From the NCBI RefSeq assembly GCF_036311905.1, contig NZ_JAZDCH010000004.1:195890-259889 (forward strand): DNA of 64,000 nucleotides. The letters run 5' to 3'. The translations under genes were made by a program, and so were the position numbers. Each line of letters starts with the position of its first letter. Positions within the stretch are counted from its first letter, which is position 1. Source of the DNA: Brachybacterium sp036311905. Its GTDB lineage: Bacteria > Actinomycetota > Actinomycetes > Actinomycetales > Dermabacteraceae. Under the pieces are notes generated by a model. The model was not told the origin of the DNA. It ran no database searches and saw only the letters and a program-made list of their open reading frames with translations. Of this stretch, positions 21,976-33,029 are shown piece after piece.

Positions 21976-23166
21976 ATGAGCACCCCCAGCACCTCCAGCA
22001 GTCCCGCCCGGCGAGGCAGCGGCCGCGGCCAGCGCGTCACCATCGCGGACATCGCCGCCCGCGCCGGCGTGACCTCCGCAGCGGTCTCCCTCGCGGTGAA
22101 CGGCCGCCCCGGCGTCTCCGACGCGACCCGCGCCCGCATCCTGGAGATCGCCCGCGAGCTGCACTGGGAGCCGTCCCCGTCGGCCCGCGCGCTGGCCGGC
22201 GCACCGGTGCTCTCGGTCGGGATGGTGCTCGCACGCCCGGCCGAGGTGCTCGGCAACGAGGCCTTCTTCGGGGCCTTCTCCGCAGGGCTCCAGGAGGTGC
22301 TGAGCTCCCGCGACTACTCCCTGCAGATGAAGATCGTCGAGTCCGCCGAGGCCGAGATCGACACCTATCGTCGCTGGTTTGCCCAGCGTCGCGTCGACGG
22401 GATCGTCATGGTCGACCTGCAGCTCGAGGACCCGCGCATCCCCGCCCTCGAGGAGCTGGGGCGTCCGGCCCTTGTGATCGGCGGACCCGGCCATCACGGC
22501 ACCCTCCCGTCGGTGTACGTCGACGACGCCCTCGCGACCCGCCTCCTCGTCGAGCACCTCGCCGATCTCGGCCACACCCGCATCGCCCGCGTCGCCGGCA
22601 CCCGGGGCTACCACCACACCGCCCAGCGCGACGAGTCCTTCCTCGCCGTCTGTGCCGAGCGGGGCGCGACGGGGACCCTCCACGAGGCGGGCTTCGGGGC
22701 GCTCGGCGCCGCGCGCTGCGTCGCGGAGCTGGTCGCCGGCGAACAGCCGCCGACGGCGATCATCCTCGACAGCGACGAGATGGCCCTCGCCGGCGCGCAC
22801 GTCCTCCAGGAGAGCGGTGTCGACATCCCCGGCCAGGTCGCGATCGCCAGCTACGAGGACTCGCCGCTCGCGCGGATGCATCGGCCGCCGCTGACCGCGA
22901 TCGGTCGCTCGGCCGTCGAGTACGGCCGACGTGCCGCCCATCGCATCCTCGAGCTCATCGAGGAGGACCGCGGGGCACATCGCGGCGGGGGAGCGGCCGA
23001 CGGGCGGGACGCCGCCGAGGACGCGCGCCCCGAGCTCCGGGCGATCGAGCCCGAGCTGATCATCCGCGCCTCGAGTGACCCCCGGGCCGCGACCGATCCG
23101 CTGCTGCTCGCCGTCGACGGGGACCCCGACCGGACCGTCGGCGGATCGTCCGCCACCCAGGGTTAG
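21976..23166 (+). CDS. LacI-family transcriptional regulator
   Basis: 396 residues. The LacI helix-turn-helix and hinge lie at about 22-78 (VTIADIAARAGVTSAAVSLA, VNGRPGVSDATRARILEIAR, then SARALAG). A periplasmic-binding-like effector domain follows, with VDGIVMVDLQ, PSVYVDDALATRLLVEHLAD, LGHTRIARVAG, AIILDSDEMALAG and VDIPGQVAIASYED, SPLARMHRPPLTAIG. About 60 residues of Ala/Gly/Asp-rich tail are unusual for the family. Inferred target: the divergent glycosidase gene and itself, through the palindromes at 21911-21942. Effector sugar unknown. Confidence 0.93.
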   Translation: MSTPSTSSSPARRGSGRGQRVTIADIAARAGVTSAAVSLAVNGRPGVSDATRARILEIARELHWEPSPSARALAGAPVLSVGMVLARPAEVLGNEAFFGAFSAGLQEVLSSRDYSLQMKIVESAEAEIDTYRRWFAQRRVDGIVMVDLQLEDPRIPALEELGRPALVIGGPGHHGTLPSVYVDDALATRLLVEHLADLGHTRIARVAGTRGYHHTAQRDESFLAVCAERGATGTLHEAGFGALGAARCVAELVAGEQPPTAIILDSDEMALAGAHVLQESGVDIPGQVAIASYEDSPLARMHRPPLTAIGRSAVEYGRRAAHRILELIEEDRGAHRGGGAADGRDAAEDARPELRAIEPELIIRASSDPRAATDPLLLAVDGDPDRTVGGSSATQG

Positions 23167-23244
23167 ATGCGTCATAGTGCCCGGTGGGCGCGGGGAACCG
23201 GCGTGCGCGCACCCCGGGGATCCTGCTAAAGTCTCTCAGGTCGA

Positions 23245-23316
23245 TCCCGCATAGCTCAACGGCAGAGCACTCGACTGTTAATCGAACGGTTGTTGGTTCG
23301 AATCCAACTGCGGGAG
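23245..23316 (+). tRNA. tRNA-Asn (GUU)
   Basis: Cloverleaf with acceptor TCCCGCA/TGCGGGA, D-arm AGCTCAACGGCAGAGCA, anticodon arm TCGA-CTGTTAA-TCGA (anticodon GUU) and T-arm TTGGTTCGAATCCAA. CCA is not encoded. Followed by a strong hairpin. Confidence 0.95.
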
Positions 23317-23324
23317 CCCACGCA

Positions 23325-23356
23325 GGAAGAGCCCCGGAGAGATCCGGGGCTCTTCC
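23325..23356 (+). terminator. Terminator after tRNA-Asn
   Basis: Perfect 13-bp stem GGAAGAGCCCCGG with a 6-nt loop AGAGAT; followed by C/T-rich DNA rather than a T-run. Confidence 0.75.
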
Positions 23357-23428
23357 CATGTCAGCACCTGCCGCACCCGGCGGCGACCGCCGCACGTCGG
23401 CGGCCGCGCCCGACCCTGGAGGACCGCC

Positions 23429-23986
23429 ATGCCCACCGTCCCCGTTGACACCTTCGACCTGCCCGAGGACTTCGGCCCCGGCAGCGTCTGGGCGGACCGC
23501 ACCGGTGCGCGCACCCTCGTGGGCCGCAACCAGCGCGGCGTCGAGATCCGCATCGGCCACGGCGAGGGCGAGATCAACCCCGGCGAGCTGCTCAAGCTGG
23601 CCCTGATCGGCTGCGCCGGGATGTCCAGCGACGTGAACCTCGCCCGCCGCCTCGGGGAGGACTTCCCGATGCGCCTGTGGGCCCACGGCACCTCCGATCC
23701 TGCCGACAACCGGTACCACCGCGTCGAGGAGCAGGTGCAGCTCCCGCTCGAGGGCCTCTCGCCCGAGCAGATCGCGACCGTGGTGAAGGTGTTCTCGCGG
23801 GCCGTGGCCGCCGGCTGCACGGTCGAGCGGAGCGTCGTCCCCGGCCTCGAGGTCGCCCACCGAGTGTTGGGCGCCGAGACCGACCAGGTCGACGCCGAGG
23901 CCGGCCCCGCCGACGCCGAGACCGGCTCCGAGGTCGGTCCGACCGGCGCCGACGCGCGCGCCGAGGGCGAGGGGGGCCAGGGATGA
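23429..23986 (+). CDS. OsmC-family protein
   Basis: 185 residues. The OsmC/Ohr fold is recognisable by NPGELLKLALIGCAGMSSD with the first reactive-type Cys (about residue 62) and RAVAAGCTVERSVVPG with the second (about residue 131). Known: OsmC/Ohr proteins reduce organic hydroperoxides with a Cys pair. The arginine and glutamate partners are not certain here, so activity is inferred. An acidic, repetitive Ala/Glu/Asp tail of ~35 residues is unusual. It overlaps the peptide deformylase start by 4 nt (ATGA). Confidence 0.85.
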   Translation: MPTVPVDTFDLPEDFGPGSVWADRTGARTLVGRNQRGVEIRIGHGEGEINPGELLKLALIGCAGMSSDVNLARRLGEDFPMRLWAHGTSDPADNRYHRVEEQVQLPLEGLSPEQIATVVKVFSRAVAAGCTVERSVVPGLEVAHRVLGAETDQVDAEAGPADAETGSEVGPTGADARAEGEGGQG

Positions 23987-24477
23987 GCGTCCGTCCCATC
24001 CGCCTCGTCGGCGATCCCGTGCTGCGCACCCCCTGCGACCCGATCCGCTCGGTCACCGATGCCACCCGCCGTCTGGTCCGGGACCTCGAGGACACCGTGG
24101 ACGACGAGGCGCGCGCGGGCGTCGCCGCGAACCAGATCGGCGTCAGCCTGCGCGCCTTCTCCTGGCACCTGCCCACCCACACCCAGCGGGTCGGCCACAT
24201 CCTCAACCCCGTCATCGTCGAGCTCTCCGACGAGCTGCAGCACGACGACGAGGGCTGCCTCTCCGTGCCGGGGCTGTTCTTCCCCCGCACCCGCTCCGCT
24301 TTCGCGCGCTGCGTCGGCACCGACGTCGACGGCGCCGAGATCGAGCTGGCCGGTGAGGGCATCATCGCCCGCCTGATCCAGCACGAGGTCGCGCATCTCG
24401 ACGGGGAGCTCTACATCGACGGCCTCGAGCGCTCCGTGAAGAAGAAGGCGTTGCGCCAGATCAGGGAGACCCTCTAA
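23983..24477 (+). CDS. def: Peptide deformylase
   Basis: 164 residues from ATG 23983. Removes the N-formyl group from nascent proteins, metal-dependent. All three motifs are present: GVAANQIG (motif I), DEGCLSVPG (motif II, metal Cys) and LIQHEVAHLDGELYID (motif III, HExxH). Length is typical. Translationally coupled to the OsmC-like gene by an ATGA overlap. Followed by ~110 bp with no gene. Confidence 0.97.
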   Translation: MSVRPIRLVGDPVLRTPCDPIRSVTDATRRLVRDLEDTVDDEARAGVAANQIGVSLRAFSWHLPTHTQRVGHILNPVIVELSDELQHDDEGCLSVPGLFFPRTRSAFARCVGTDVDGAEIELAGEGIIARLIQHEVAHLDGELYIDGLERSVKKKALRQIRETL

Positions 24478-24588
24478 GCTCGGACCCGTTCGACCTGGAG
24501 CCTCGTTCTCCTGCCGCACCCTCGGGCGCGGCGAACCCCGGCAGTTCCGATACGTGGGGAAGACGCATCGGAGACCGGAAGGAACGAG

Positions 24589-25080
24589 ATGACTCAGGGC
24601 GTTCTGTATGTGCACTCCGCGCCGCGAGCCCTCGCACCGCATATTGACTGGGCAGCGAGCGGAGTCCTCGGCGTGCCCTCCCGCTTCCGTTGGGAGGAGC
24701 AGCCCGTCGGCCGCGGCCTGCTGCGCGCCGAGATGACCTGGCGCGGCCGCGAGACGACCGGCGCCCAGCTCGTCAGCGCCCTACGCGGAATGCACGAGGT
24801 GCGCTTCGAGGTCACCCAGGAGGCCACCGCCACGAGCGACGGCGCCCGCTGGTCCTGCACCCCGGAGCTCGGCATCCACCACGCCGCGACCGACCGCGCC
24901 GGCAACATCGTCCTCACCGAGGACCACGTGCGCGGCTGCCTCGAGCGGGCGGGCGATGACCCGCTGGCCCTCAAGCGCGAGCTGGGCGTCGCCCTCGGCG
25001 AGCCCTGGGACGAGGACCTCGAGATCTACCGCCATGCTGGCGAGGGCGTGCCCATGCGCTGGCTGCACCGCGTCAGCTGA
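24589..25080 (+). CDS. DUF3145 family protein
   Basis: 163 residues, ATG preceded by GGAAGGA. Matches the actinobacteria-restricted DUF3145 family: GVLYVHSAPRALAPHIDWAA, PSRFRWEEQPVGRGLLRAEM, ELGIHHAATDRAGNIVLTED, GEPWDEDLEIYRHAGEGVPM, RWLHRVS. Function unknown; the gene is typically found beside the fab cluster in actinobacteria, as here. No membrane segment. Followed by an intrinsic terminator. Confidence 0.9.
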   Translation: MTQGVLYVHSAPRALAPHIDWAASGVLGVPSRFRWEEQPVGRGLLRAEMTWRGRETTGAQLVSALRGMHEVRFEVTQEATATSDGARWSCTPELGIHHAATDRAGNIVLTEDHVRGCLERAGDDPLALKRELGVALGEPWDEDLEIYRHAGEGVPMRWLHRVS

Positions 25081-25110
25081 GCCGACGCCGGCGCACGTCG
25101 GCTTTCTTCT
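25080..25110 (+). terminator. Intrinsic terminator after the DUF3145 gene
   Basis: Hairpin AGCCGACG-CCGGCGCA-CGTCGGCT followed by TTCTTCT, starting at the stop codon. Confidence 0.85.
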
Positions 25111-25386
25111 AGACGACCCCTGGCTCCCCGCCGTGCGCGTCGTTCCCCGCAGTGCGCGTCGTCGGGTGCTGCGTTTGGACCGCCTAGAGCCCCTGGTGAC
25201 GGTCCAGATGCAACACTCGGGCGCGGCGCGGCGCGGCGCGGCGGGAGCGGGGATCGGGGTACGGCGGACTTGGCGAGGCCATAGCTCGAGGTGTGGCGAG
25301 TGCGGAGAAGATTGGCGTTCGCCCCACCCCACAACGCAGAGCGCCCGCCCCCGTCGAGGGGAGCGGGCGCTCTGCGGCTGTCGGGC
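25111..25386. other. Intergenic gap with fabF-side hairpin
   Basis: No gene seen. It contains a short GCGGCG tandem tract (about 25224-25245) and a perfect 14-bp stem (25335-25348 with 25363-25376, core CAGAGCGCCCGC) that lies just after the fabF stop on the minus strand and probably terminates the fab operon; no T-tract. Confidence 0.6.
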
Positions 25387-26628
25387 TCAGGCGCTCGTGA
25401 CCACCACAGCCAAGTCGTGGACGTCGAAGCCGAAGGTGGTGTTTAGCACGGCGACGTCGCCCTGGGACAGCTCGACCGGCGTGTTCTGCGCGATCGCCAT
25501 CGGCGTCTCGGGATCGAGGTTCTCGATGTTGATCGTCGGCGGGGCGATGCGGTGGTGCGCCGCGAGGGTCGCGAAGAGCGTCTCGAGGGCCCCGGCGCCG
25601 CCCAGCAGGTGACCGGTCATCGACTTGGTCGAGGAGACCACGATCTGGTCGGTGACCCCGTCGAGCGCGGCGGAGACCGCGTTCAGCTCCGCGATGTCGC
25701 CGAGCGGGGTGGAGGTGCCGTGGGCGTTGACGTGCACGATGTCCGCGGCGGTGAGGCCCGCGTCGGCGACCGCCTCGCGCATGGCACGGGCCTGGCCCTC
25801 GAGCGACGGGGCGGAGATGTGGTACGCGTCGGAAGCCATCCCGCGACCCGCGACGTAGCCGTAGATCCGGGCGCCGCGCGCCGCGGCGTGCTCCTCGCTC
25901 TCGAGCACGAGCATCGCCGCGCCCTCGCCGAGCACGAAGCCGTCGCGGTCCACGTCGTAGGGACGGGACGCGGTCGCGGGGTCGTCCGTGCGCGTGGACA
26001 GCGCGCGGATGTTCGCGAAGCCGGCGAGCGGCAGCGGATGCACGCACGCCTCGGTGCCGCCGACGACGACCACGTCCGCACGGCCGGCGCGGATCATGTC
26101 GAAGCCGAGGGCGACGGCCTCCGCGCCGGAGGCGCAGGCGGAGACGGGGGTGTGCGCCCCGGCCTTCGCGCCGAGGTCCATCTCGATGTGCGCGGCCGAG
26201 GAGTTGGCCATGAGCATCGGCACGGTGAAGGGATTGACCCGTCGGGCGCCCTTCTCCCGCACCACGTCCCACTGGTCCAGGATCGTCCATACGCCGCCGA
26301 TGCCGGTGCCGACCACCACGCCGAGGCGCTCACCGGGCACCTCGGGGGTGCCCGCGTCGGCCCAGGCCTCGCGGGCGGCGATCATCGCGTACTGGCCCGA
26401 GGGGTCGAGCTTCTTCGCCTCGGGGCGGGCCAGGTGGTCGAACGGGTCGATCCGCACCTCGCAGGCGAAGTTCACGGCGAGGCCGTACTTCTCCTGCCAG
26501 TCGTTGTCCAGGGTGCGGGCGGTGGAGGTCCCGGCGAGGGCCGCCTCCCAGGTCGAGGCCACGTCCCCGCCGAGCGGGTTGACGGTGCCGAGGCCGGTGA
26601 TGGCGACACGGGTGCTTGCTGCGGACAT
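25387..26628 (-). CDS. fabF: Beta-ketoacyl-ACP synthase II
   Basis: 413 residues. Condensing enzyme of fatty acid elongation. Catalytic Cys165 (VSACASGAE), His303 (VNAHGTSTPLGD) and His340 (KSMTGHLLGGAG) are intact. Odd: the C-terminal gating loop, normally FGFGGHN or FGFGGTN, reads FGFDVHD (about 399-405), so the paired glycines and the Asn are replaced. Codons just around it (ttg, gct, cta) are less GC-rich than the rest. Preceded by acpP across a 14-bp hairpin. Chain-length preference cannot be read directly. Confidence 0.95.
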   Translation of the reverse strand: MSAASTRVAITGLGTVNPLGGDVASTWEAALAGTSTARTLDNDWQEKYGLAVNFACEVRIDPFDHLARPEAKKLDPSGQYAMIAAREAWADAGTPEVPGERLGVVVGTGIGGVWTILDQWDVVREKGARRVNPFTVPMLMANSSAAHIEMDLGAKAGAHTPVSACASGAEAVALGFDMIRAGRADVVVVGGTEACVHPLPLAGFANIRALSTRTDDPATASRPYDVDRDGFVLGEGAAMLVLESEEHAAARGARIYGYVAGRGMASDAYHISAPSLEGQARAMREAVADAGLTAADIVHVNAHGTSTPLGDIAELNAVSAALDGVTDQIVVSSTKSMTGHLLGGAGALETLFATLAAHHRIAPPTINIENLDPETPMAIAQNTPVELSQGDVAVLNTTFGFDVHDLAVVVTSA

Positions 26629-26659
26629 TCAGACCTCCGGTGCGAAGTGCGGGAACGAC

Positions 26660-26690
26660 GACGCCCGGGACGGAACCCGTCCCGGGCGTC
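26660..26690 (-). terminator. Perfect 14-bp hairpin between acpP and fabF
   Basis: Stem GACGCCCGGGACGG (26660-26673) pairs fully with 26677-26690 around a 3-nt loop. Located 10 nt after the acpP stop. No T-tract; it may reduce readthrough so that ACP is made in excess over FabF, an inference. Confidence 0.65.
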
Positions 26691-26699
26691 GGGCGGGAG

Positions 26700-26948
26700 T
26701 CAGGACTGGGCGCCCGCGATGTACTTGACGGCGTCGCCGACGGTGGCGAGGTTCTTGACCTCTTCGTCGGGGATGCGCACGTCGAACTTCTCCTCGGCGT
26801 TGACCACGATGGTCATCATCGAGATCGAGTCGATGTCGAGGTCGTCGGTGAAGGACTTCTCGAGCTTGACGTCCTCCGTGGCGACACCCGTCTCCTCGTT
26901 GACGATCTCGGCGAGGCCCTCGAGGATCTCGTTCTCGGTGTGTGCCAT
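26700..26948 (-). CDS. acpP: Acyl carrier protein
   Basis: 82 residues, acidic, four-helix ACP. The phosphopantetheine attachment Ser is S41 in DLDIDSISMM, where the common DSL is DSI. It carries the growing acyl chain for FabD, FabH and FabF, its neighbours. Strong AAGGAGAA upstream of ATG 26948. Length and charge are typical. Flanked on both sides by strong hairpins, so acpP may be expressed at its own level. Confidence 0.97.
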   Translation of the reverse strand: MAHTENEILEGLAEIVNEETGVATEDVKLEKSFTDDLDIDSISMMTIVVNAEEKFDVRIPDEEVKNLATVGDAVKYIAGAQS

Positions 26949-27048
26949 GGGTTCTCCTTAGGTTTCCGGATGGTGTGGCGGGGACAGACTACCCGCGCGG
27001 GAGGCGGTCGCCCGGCAGGGGCCGCTAAGTGACCGGCGGGTCGTGATC

Positions 27049-27071
27049 GGGGCGACAGCGGCTGTCGCCCC
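27049..27071 (-). terminator. Perfect 10-bp hairpin between fabH and acpP
   Basis: GGGGCGACAG-CGG-CTGTCGCCCC, 18 nt after the fabH stop on the minus strand. No T-tract. Confidence 0.6.
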
Positions 27072-27089
27072 GGGACCGCCGGTGCGGTG

Positions 27090-28091
27090 TCAGGGGAGGA
27101 TCAGCACCTGTCCGGCGTAGGCGAGGCCCGCGCCGAAGCCGAACTGCACGAGCACGTCGCCGCTCTTCGCGGCGCCCTCCTCGAGCAGGCGATGGGTCGC
27201 CAGCGGGATCGAGGCGGCTGAGGTGTTGCCGGTCTCGGCGATGTCGCGGCCGATCACGACCGACTCGGGCAGCTTCAGCTGCTTGGCGAGCTCGTCGATG
27301 ATGCGCATGTTCGCCTGGTGCGGCACGAACACGTCGATGTCGTCGACGGTCAGGCCGGACAGTTCGAGCATCTCGCGGATCTTCTCCGCGGTGTGCCACA
27401 CGGCCCAGCGGAACACGGTGCGGCCGTCCTGCTCGAGGGTGGGCCACTCGGCGGTGCCGTCGCGGTAGTCGATCATCGACCCGGTCATCCGGATCGTGTT
27501 CCAGTTGTCGCCGTCGGATCCCCACACGGTCGGGCCGATCAGCGGCTCCTCGCTCGCCCCGACCACGGCCGCTCCCGCACCGTCGCCGAGCAGGAAGGAG
27601 ATCGAACGGTCGGTGGGGGAGACGAAGTCGGAGAGCTTCTCCGCCCCGATGACCAGCACGTTCCGGGCGCTGCCTGAGCGGATCAGGGCGTCGGCCTGGC
27701 CGATGCCGTAGGCGAAACCGGCGCAGGCGGCGGAGATGTCGTAGGCGATCACGTCGGGGCGCCCCAGCTCGCCGGCCAGCAGCGTCGCGAGCGACGGCGT
27801 GGGATAGGGGAAGGAGATCGTCGAGACGATGATCGCGTCGAGGGTGTCGAGGGCGATGCCGGAGCGCTCGATCGCCTCGCGGGCCGCCGTGAGGGAGAGG
27901 TCCTTGACGCCCACCTCGCGGGAGGCGCGGGTGCGGGTGACGATGCCTGTGCGCTGGCGAATCCACTCGTCGGAGGAGTCGATCGGGCCGACCAGGTCGT
28001 CGTTGGGGACGACCAGGTCGCCGCGGGCGGCGCCGTAGGCGAGCACCCGGGAGCCGGCGACGACGGGATGGGTCTTCAGTGTCGGGGCCAT
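27090..28091 (-). CDS. fabH: Beta-ketoacyl-ACP synthase III
   Basis: 333 residues. Starts fatty acid synthesis by condensing acyl-CoA with malonyl-ACP. Catalytic Cys123 (DISAACAGFAYG), His258 (VFVPHQANMRI) and Asn289 (AETGNTSAAS) are all present. Starts 2 nt after the fabD stop, so translationally coupled. Actinobacterial FabH commonly accepts branched primers; no residue seen here proves it. Confidence 0.97.
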   Translation of the reverse strand: MAPTLKTHPVVAGSRVLAYGAARGDLVVPNDDLVGPIDSSDEWIRQRTGIVTRTRASREVGVKDLSLTAAREAIERSGIALDTLDAIIVSTISFPYPTPSLATLLAGELGRPDVIAYDISAACAGFAYGIGQADALIRSGSARNVLVIGAEKLSDFVSPTDRSISFLLGDGAGAAVVGASEEPLIGPTVWGSDGDNWNTIRMTGSMIDYRDGTAEWPTLEQDGRTVFRWAVWHTAEKIREMLELSGLTVDDIDVFVPHQANMRIIDELAKQLKLPESVVIGRDIAETGNTSAASIPLATHRLLEEGAAKSGDVLVQFGFGAGLAYAGQVLILP

Positions 28092-28093
28092 GC

Positions 28094-29050
28094 TCAGTCC
28101 TCCTGTGCGGCGGCGGTGCCGGCGTGCTCGCGCACCAGGGCGCGGGCGGTCTCGAGATCATCGGGCGTGTTGAGGGTCGCGAGAGCCATGCCCTTGAGGT
28201 CGCGCTTCGCGAGGCCGACGAGGGTGCCGGCCGGAGCGACCTCGAGCATCGCGGTGACCCCGCTATCCCGCAGCGCCCCCATGCAGGCCTCCCAGTCGAC
28301 GGGGGAGGCGACCTGGGTGACGATCAGGTCGAGATAGCGGGAGCCGTCGGTGACCACCTCGCCGCCGGCGTTGGAGATCAGCGGCGCGCTCGGGTCGGAA
28401 GGGGAGAGGGTCGGGGCGAAGGCCGCGAGCTCCTCGCGGGCACCGGCCATGTACGGGGTGTGGAAGGCCCCGGCGACCTGCAGCGGGATCACCCGGGCGC
28501 GGGCCGGGGCGTCCTCGCCGAGGGCGGCGATCGCGTCCACGGCGCCGGCGGCGACGACCTGCCCGGCGGAGTTGATGTTGGCGGGGTGCAGGCCGTGGCG
28601 GGAGATCGCCTCGAGCACCTCCTCGCGCACGCCGCCGACGACGGCGGCCATGCCCGTCGGCTCGGCGGCCGCCGCGCCGGCCATGGCCCGGGAGCGGACG
28701 GCGACCAGGCGCATCGCGTCGGCGTCGGAGAGCACCCCGGCGAGGGCCGCGGCGGTCACCTCGCCGACGCTATGCCCGGCGATCAGATCGGCGGCCGGCA
28801 GGGCACCCGCGTCGTCCGCCGCCTCGCGCAGCCGGGCCGCGGTGAGGATGCCCGCGGCGACCAGCAGCGGCTGCGCCACCGCGGTGTCGCGGATCGTGTC
28901 CGCATCGGAGACGGTGCCGTGCTGGGCCAGGTCGAGCCCGGCGGGCTCGGACAGGGCCGCGAGCTCGGCGTCGACGCCGGGCAGCTCGAGCCAGGGGGAC
29001 AGGAAGCCGGGCTTCTGCGCTCCTTGGCCGGGGCAGACGATCGCGAGCAC
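28094..29050 (-). CDS. fabD: Malonyl-CoA:ACP transacylase
   Basis: 318 residues. Transfers malonyl from CoA to ACP. The N-terminal CPGQGAQKPG oxyanion segment, the nucleophile elbow IAGHSVGEVTAAALAG with catalytic Ser, the malonate-binding Arg (AVRSRAMAG) and the late AGAFHTPYMA His are visible. First gene of fabD-fabH-acpP-fabF. In many actinobacteria a PucR-type regulator gene precedes fabD; none lies here between aceE and fabD. Confidence 0.97.
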   Translation of the reverse strand: MLAIVCPGQGAQKPGFLSPWLELPGVDAELAALSEPAGLDLAQHGTVSDADTIRDTAVAQPLLVAAGILTAARLREAADDAGALPAADLIAGHSVGEVTAAALAGVLSDADAMRLVAVRSRAMAGAAAAEPTGMAAVVGGVREEVLEAISRHGLHPANINSAGQVVAAGAVDAIAALGEDAPARARVIPLQVAGAFHTPYMAGAREELAAFAPTLSPSDPSAPLISNAGGEVVTDGSRYLDLIVTQVASPVDWEACMGALRDSGVTAMLEVAPAGTLVGLAKRDLKGMALATLNTPDDLETARALVREHAGTAAAQED

Positions 29051-29122
29051 GGGAACCTCCAGGGGAGAGATCGAGGGCGGTCCGGTCGGTGCCGAGCGGA
29101 TCCGCTCAGGGGATGGAAGACG

Positions 29123-29162
29123 GCACCGGGCCGCCCGTCCCGGAGGACGGACGGCCCGGTGC
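29123..29162 (-). terminator. Hairpin after aceE
   Basis: Arms GCACCGGGCCG (29123-29133) and CGGCCCGGTGC (29152-29162), extended inward by CCCGTCC/GGACGGA pairing, just downstream of the aceE stop. No T-tract. Confidence 0.7.
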
Positions 29163-29167
29163 GTGGA

Positions 29168-31912
<2,745 letters not shown>

Positions 31913-32234
31913 ACTGTCCTTCTCTCTTCGGAGGCGCTGGACCGGCCAGGGGAGCGGGTGTCTGCAGTGGGCACGGCTCCGTCGGCCTCGGTCCGGCAAG
32001 CCTACCGTCGCCATGGGTCCCGAGGTCCTTCACGATCCCTCCTCATCTGTGAGACTCGGGACACCCGGACGGATGCCGAACGGGGGTGTTCCCTGTCCCT
32101 GGCCGGTGCAGCGGTGCGCCGCGTGTCATATGATCGGCCGCGCGCAGTCCGCCCCCGGGTCCGACGGACACGGGTCGGGCGCGCCGGGACCACCCGGTCC
32201 CGTCGTTGTTGTCTTTCCCGTGAGGAGCCCTTTC

Positions 32235-32651
32235 TTGTCACCGTCGGCCGACGCCCCTTCGTCCAGCTCCGCTGCCGAGGCCCTGTCCTTCACCACCGGG
32301 CAGATCGTGCAGGAGTTCGGGTACGACGACGACGTGGACCTGGATCTGCGCGACGCCATCGAGGACCTCATCGGGGCTGATCTCGAGGACGAGGACAGCC
32401 AGGAGATCGTCGACGGGGTCATCCTCTGGTGGCGCGACGGCGACGGCGACCTCACCGACGCCATGGTCGACACCCTCGCGACCCTCGCGCCGGGCGCCCC
32501 GGTGTGGGTGCTCGTGCCGAAGGCCGGCCGCGACGGCCACGTGCTCCCCGCAGAGATCCAGGAGAGCGCCGGCACCGCGGGTCTGCGCGTCATGTCCACC
32601 GTCTCGCTCGCCGCGGACTGGACCGGCACCCGCCTGGCCAGCCGCAGCTGA
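32235..32651 (+). CDS. DUF3052 family protein
   Basis: 138 residues, TTG start at 32235 chosen for AGGAG 7 nt upstream; upstream frame is divergent-promoter DNA. Actinobacteria-specific DUF3052: TGQIVQEFGYDDDVDLDLRD, AIEDLIGADLEDEDSQEIVD, GVILWWRDGDGDLTDAMVDT, PGAPVWVLVPKAGRDGHVLP, AEIQESAGTAGLRVMSTVSL. Very acidic, no cofactor motif. The family is often divergent from or next to aceE, as here. Function not established. Confidence 0.88.
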   Translation: MSPSADAPSSSSAAEALSFTTGQIVQEFGYDDDVDLDLRDAIEDLIGADLEDEDSQEIVDGVILWWRDGDGDLTDAMVDTLATLAPGAPVWVLVPKAGRDGHVLPAEIQESAGTAGLRVMSTVSLAADWTGTRLASRS

Positions 32652-32720
32652 GCGCACGCCGTCGGCCGGGTCGCTCGGCCGACGGACGCCCCTCCGGGGC
32701 GCGGGGCCCTGCCCCGATAC

Positions 32721-32794
32721 GGGTCGTTAGCTCAGCTGGTCAGAGCGTCTGGTTTACACCCAGAAGGTCGGGGGTTCGAGCCCCTCACGACCCA
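32721..32794 (+). tRNA. tRNA-Val (UAC)
   Basis: Acceptor GGGTCGT/ACGACCC, D-arm AGCTCAGCTGGTCAGAGC, anticodon arm TCTGG-TTTACAC-CCAGA (anticodon UAC), T-arm GGGGGTTCGAGCCCC. CCA not fully encoded (ACC then G). Confidence 0.95.
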
Positions 32795-32904
32795 CCGCAG
32801 TTCAGAGCGCGGCTCGCTCCGCCCTGACCCCCTGCGGCCCCACCGGGCCCCGCCCCTGCCGCAGAACTTCCGCATCTGCCGCAGAACACCAGCCCCCGCC
32901 GCAA

Positions 32905-32959
32905 AACCCCCGCAGACTTGGGGGAATAAGCGTCTTATTCCCCCAAGTCTGCGGGGGTT
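32905..32959. repeat. Perfect 26-bp inverted repeat with 3-nt loop
   Basis: Left arm 32905-32930 (starts AACCCCCGCAGACTTG) is fully complementary to 32934-32959, with loop CGT. Upstream (32857-32906) stand near-direct repeats of TGCCGCAGAAC. It follows tRNA-Val and precedes the convergent small membrane gene, so it could terminate both ways, yet it is far longer than a usual terminator. Confidence 0.85.
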
Positions 32960-33029
32960 CTCGCGGCGTCACCGGTTGAGGGGCGTCCAGGGCGGGACAC
33001 GCGCGCGGGAAGAACCGTCCCAGCAGCCC

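Noticed and set aside
25224..25245. GCGGCG tandem tract as a functional repeat
   Set aside because: Short low-complexity GC tract in a high-GC intergenic gap; nothing else supports a role.
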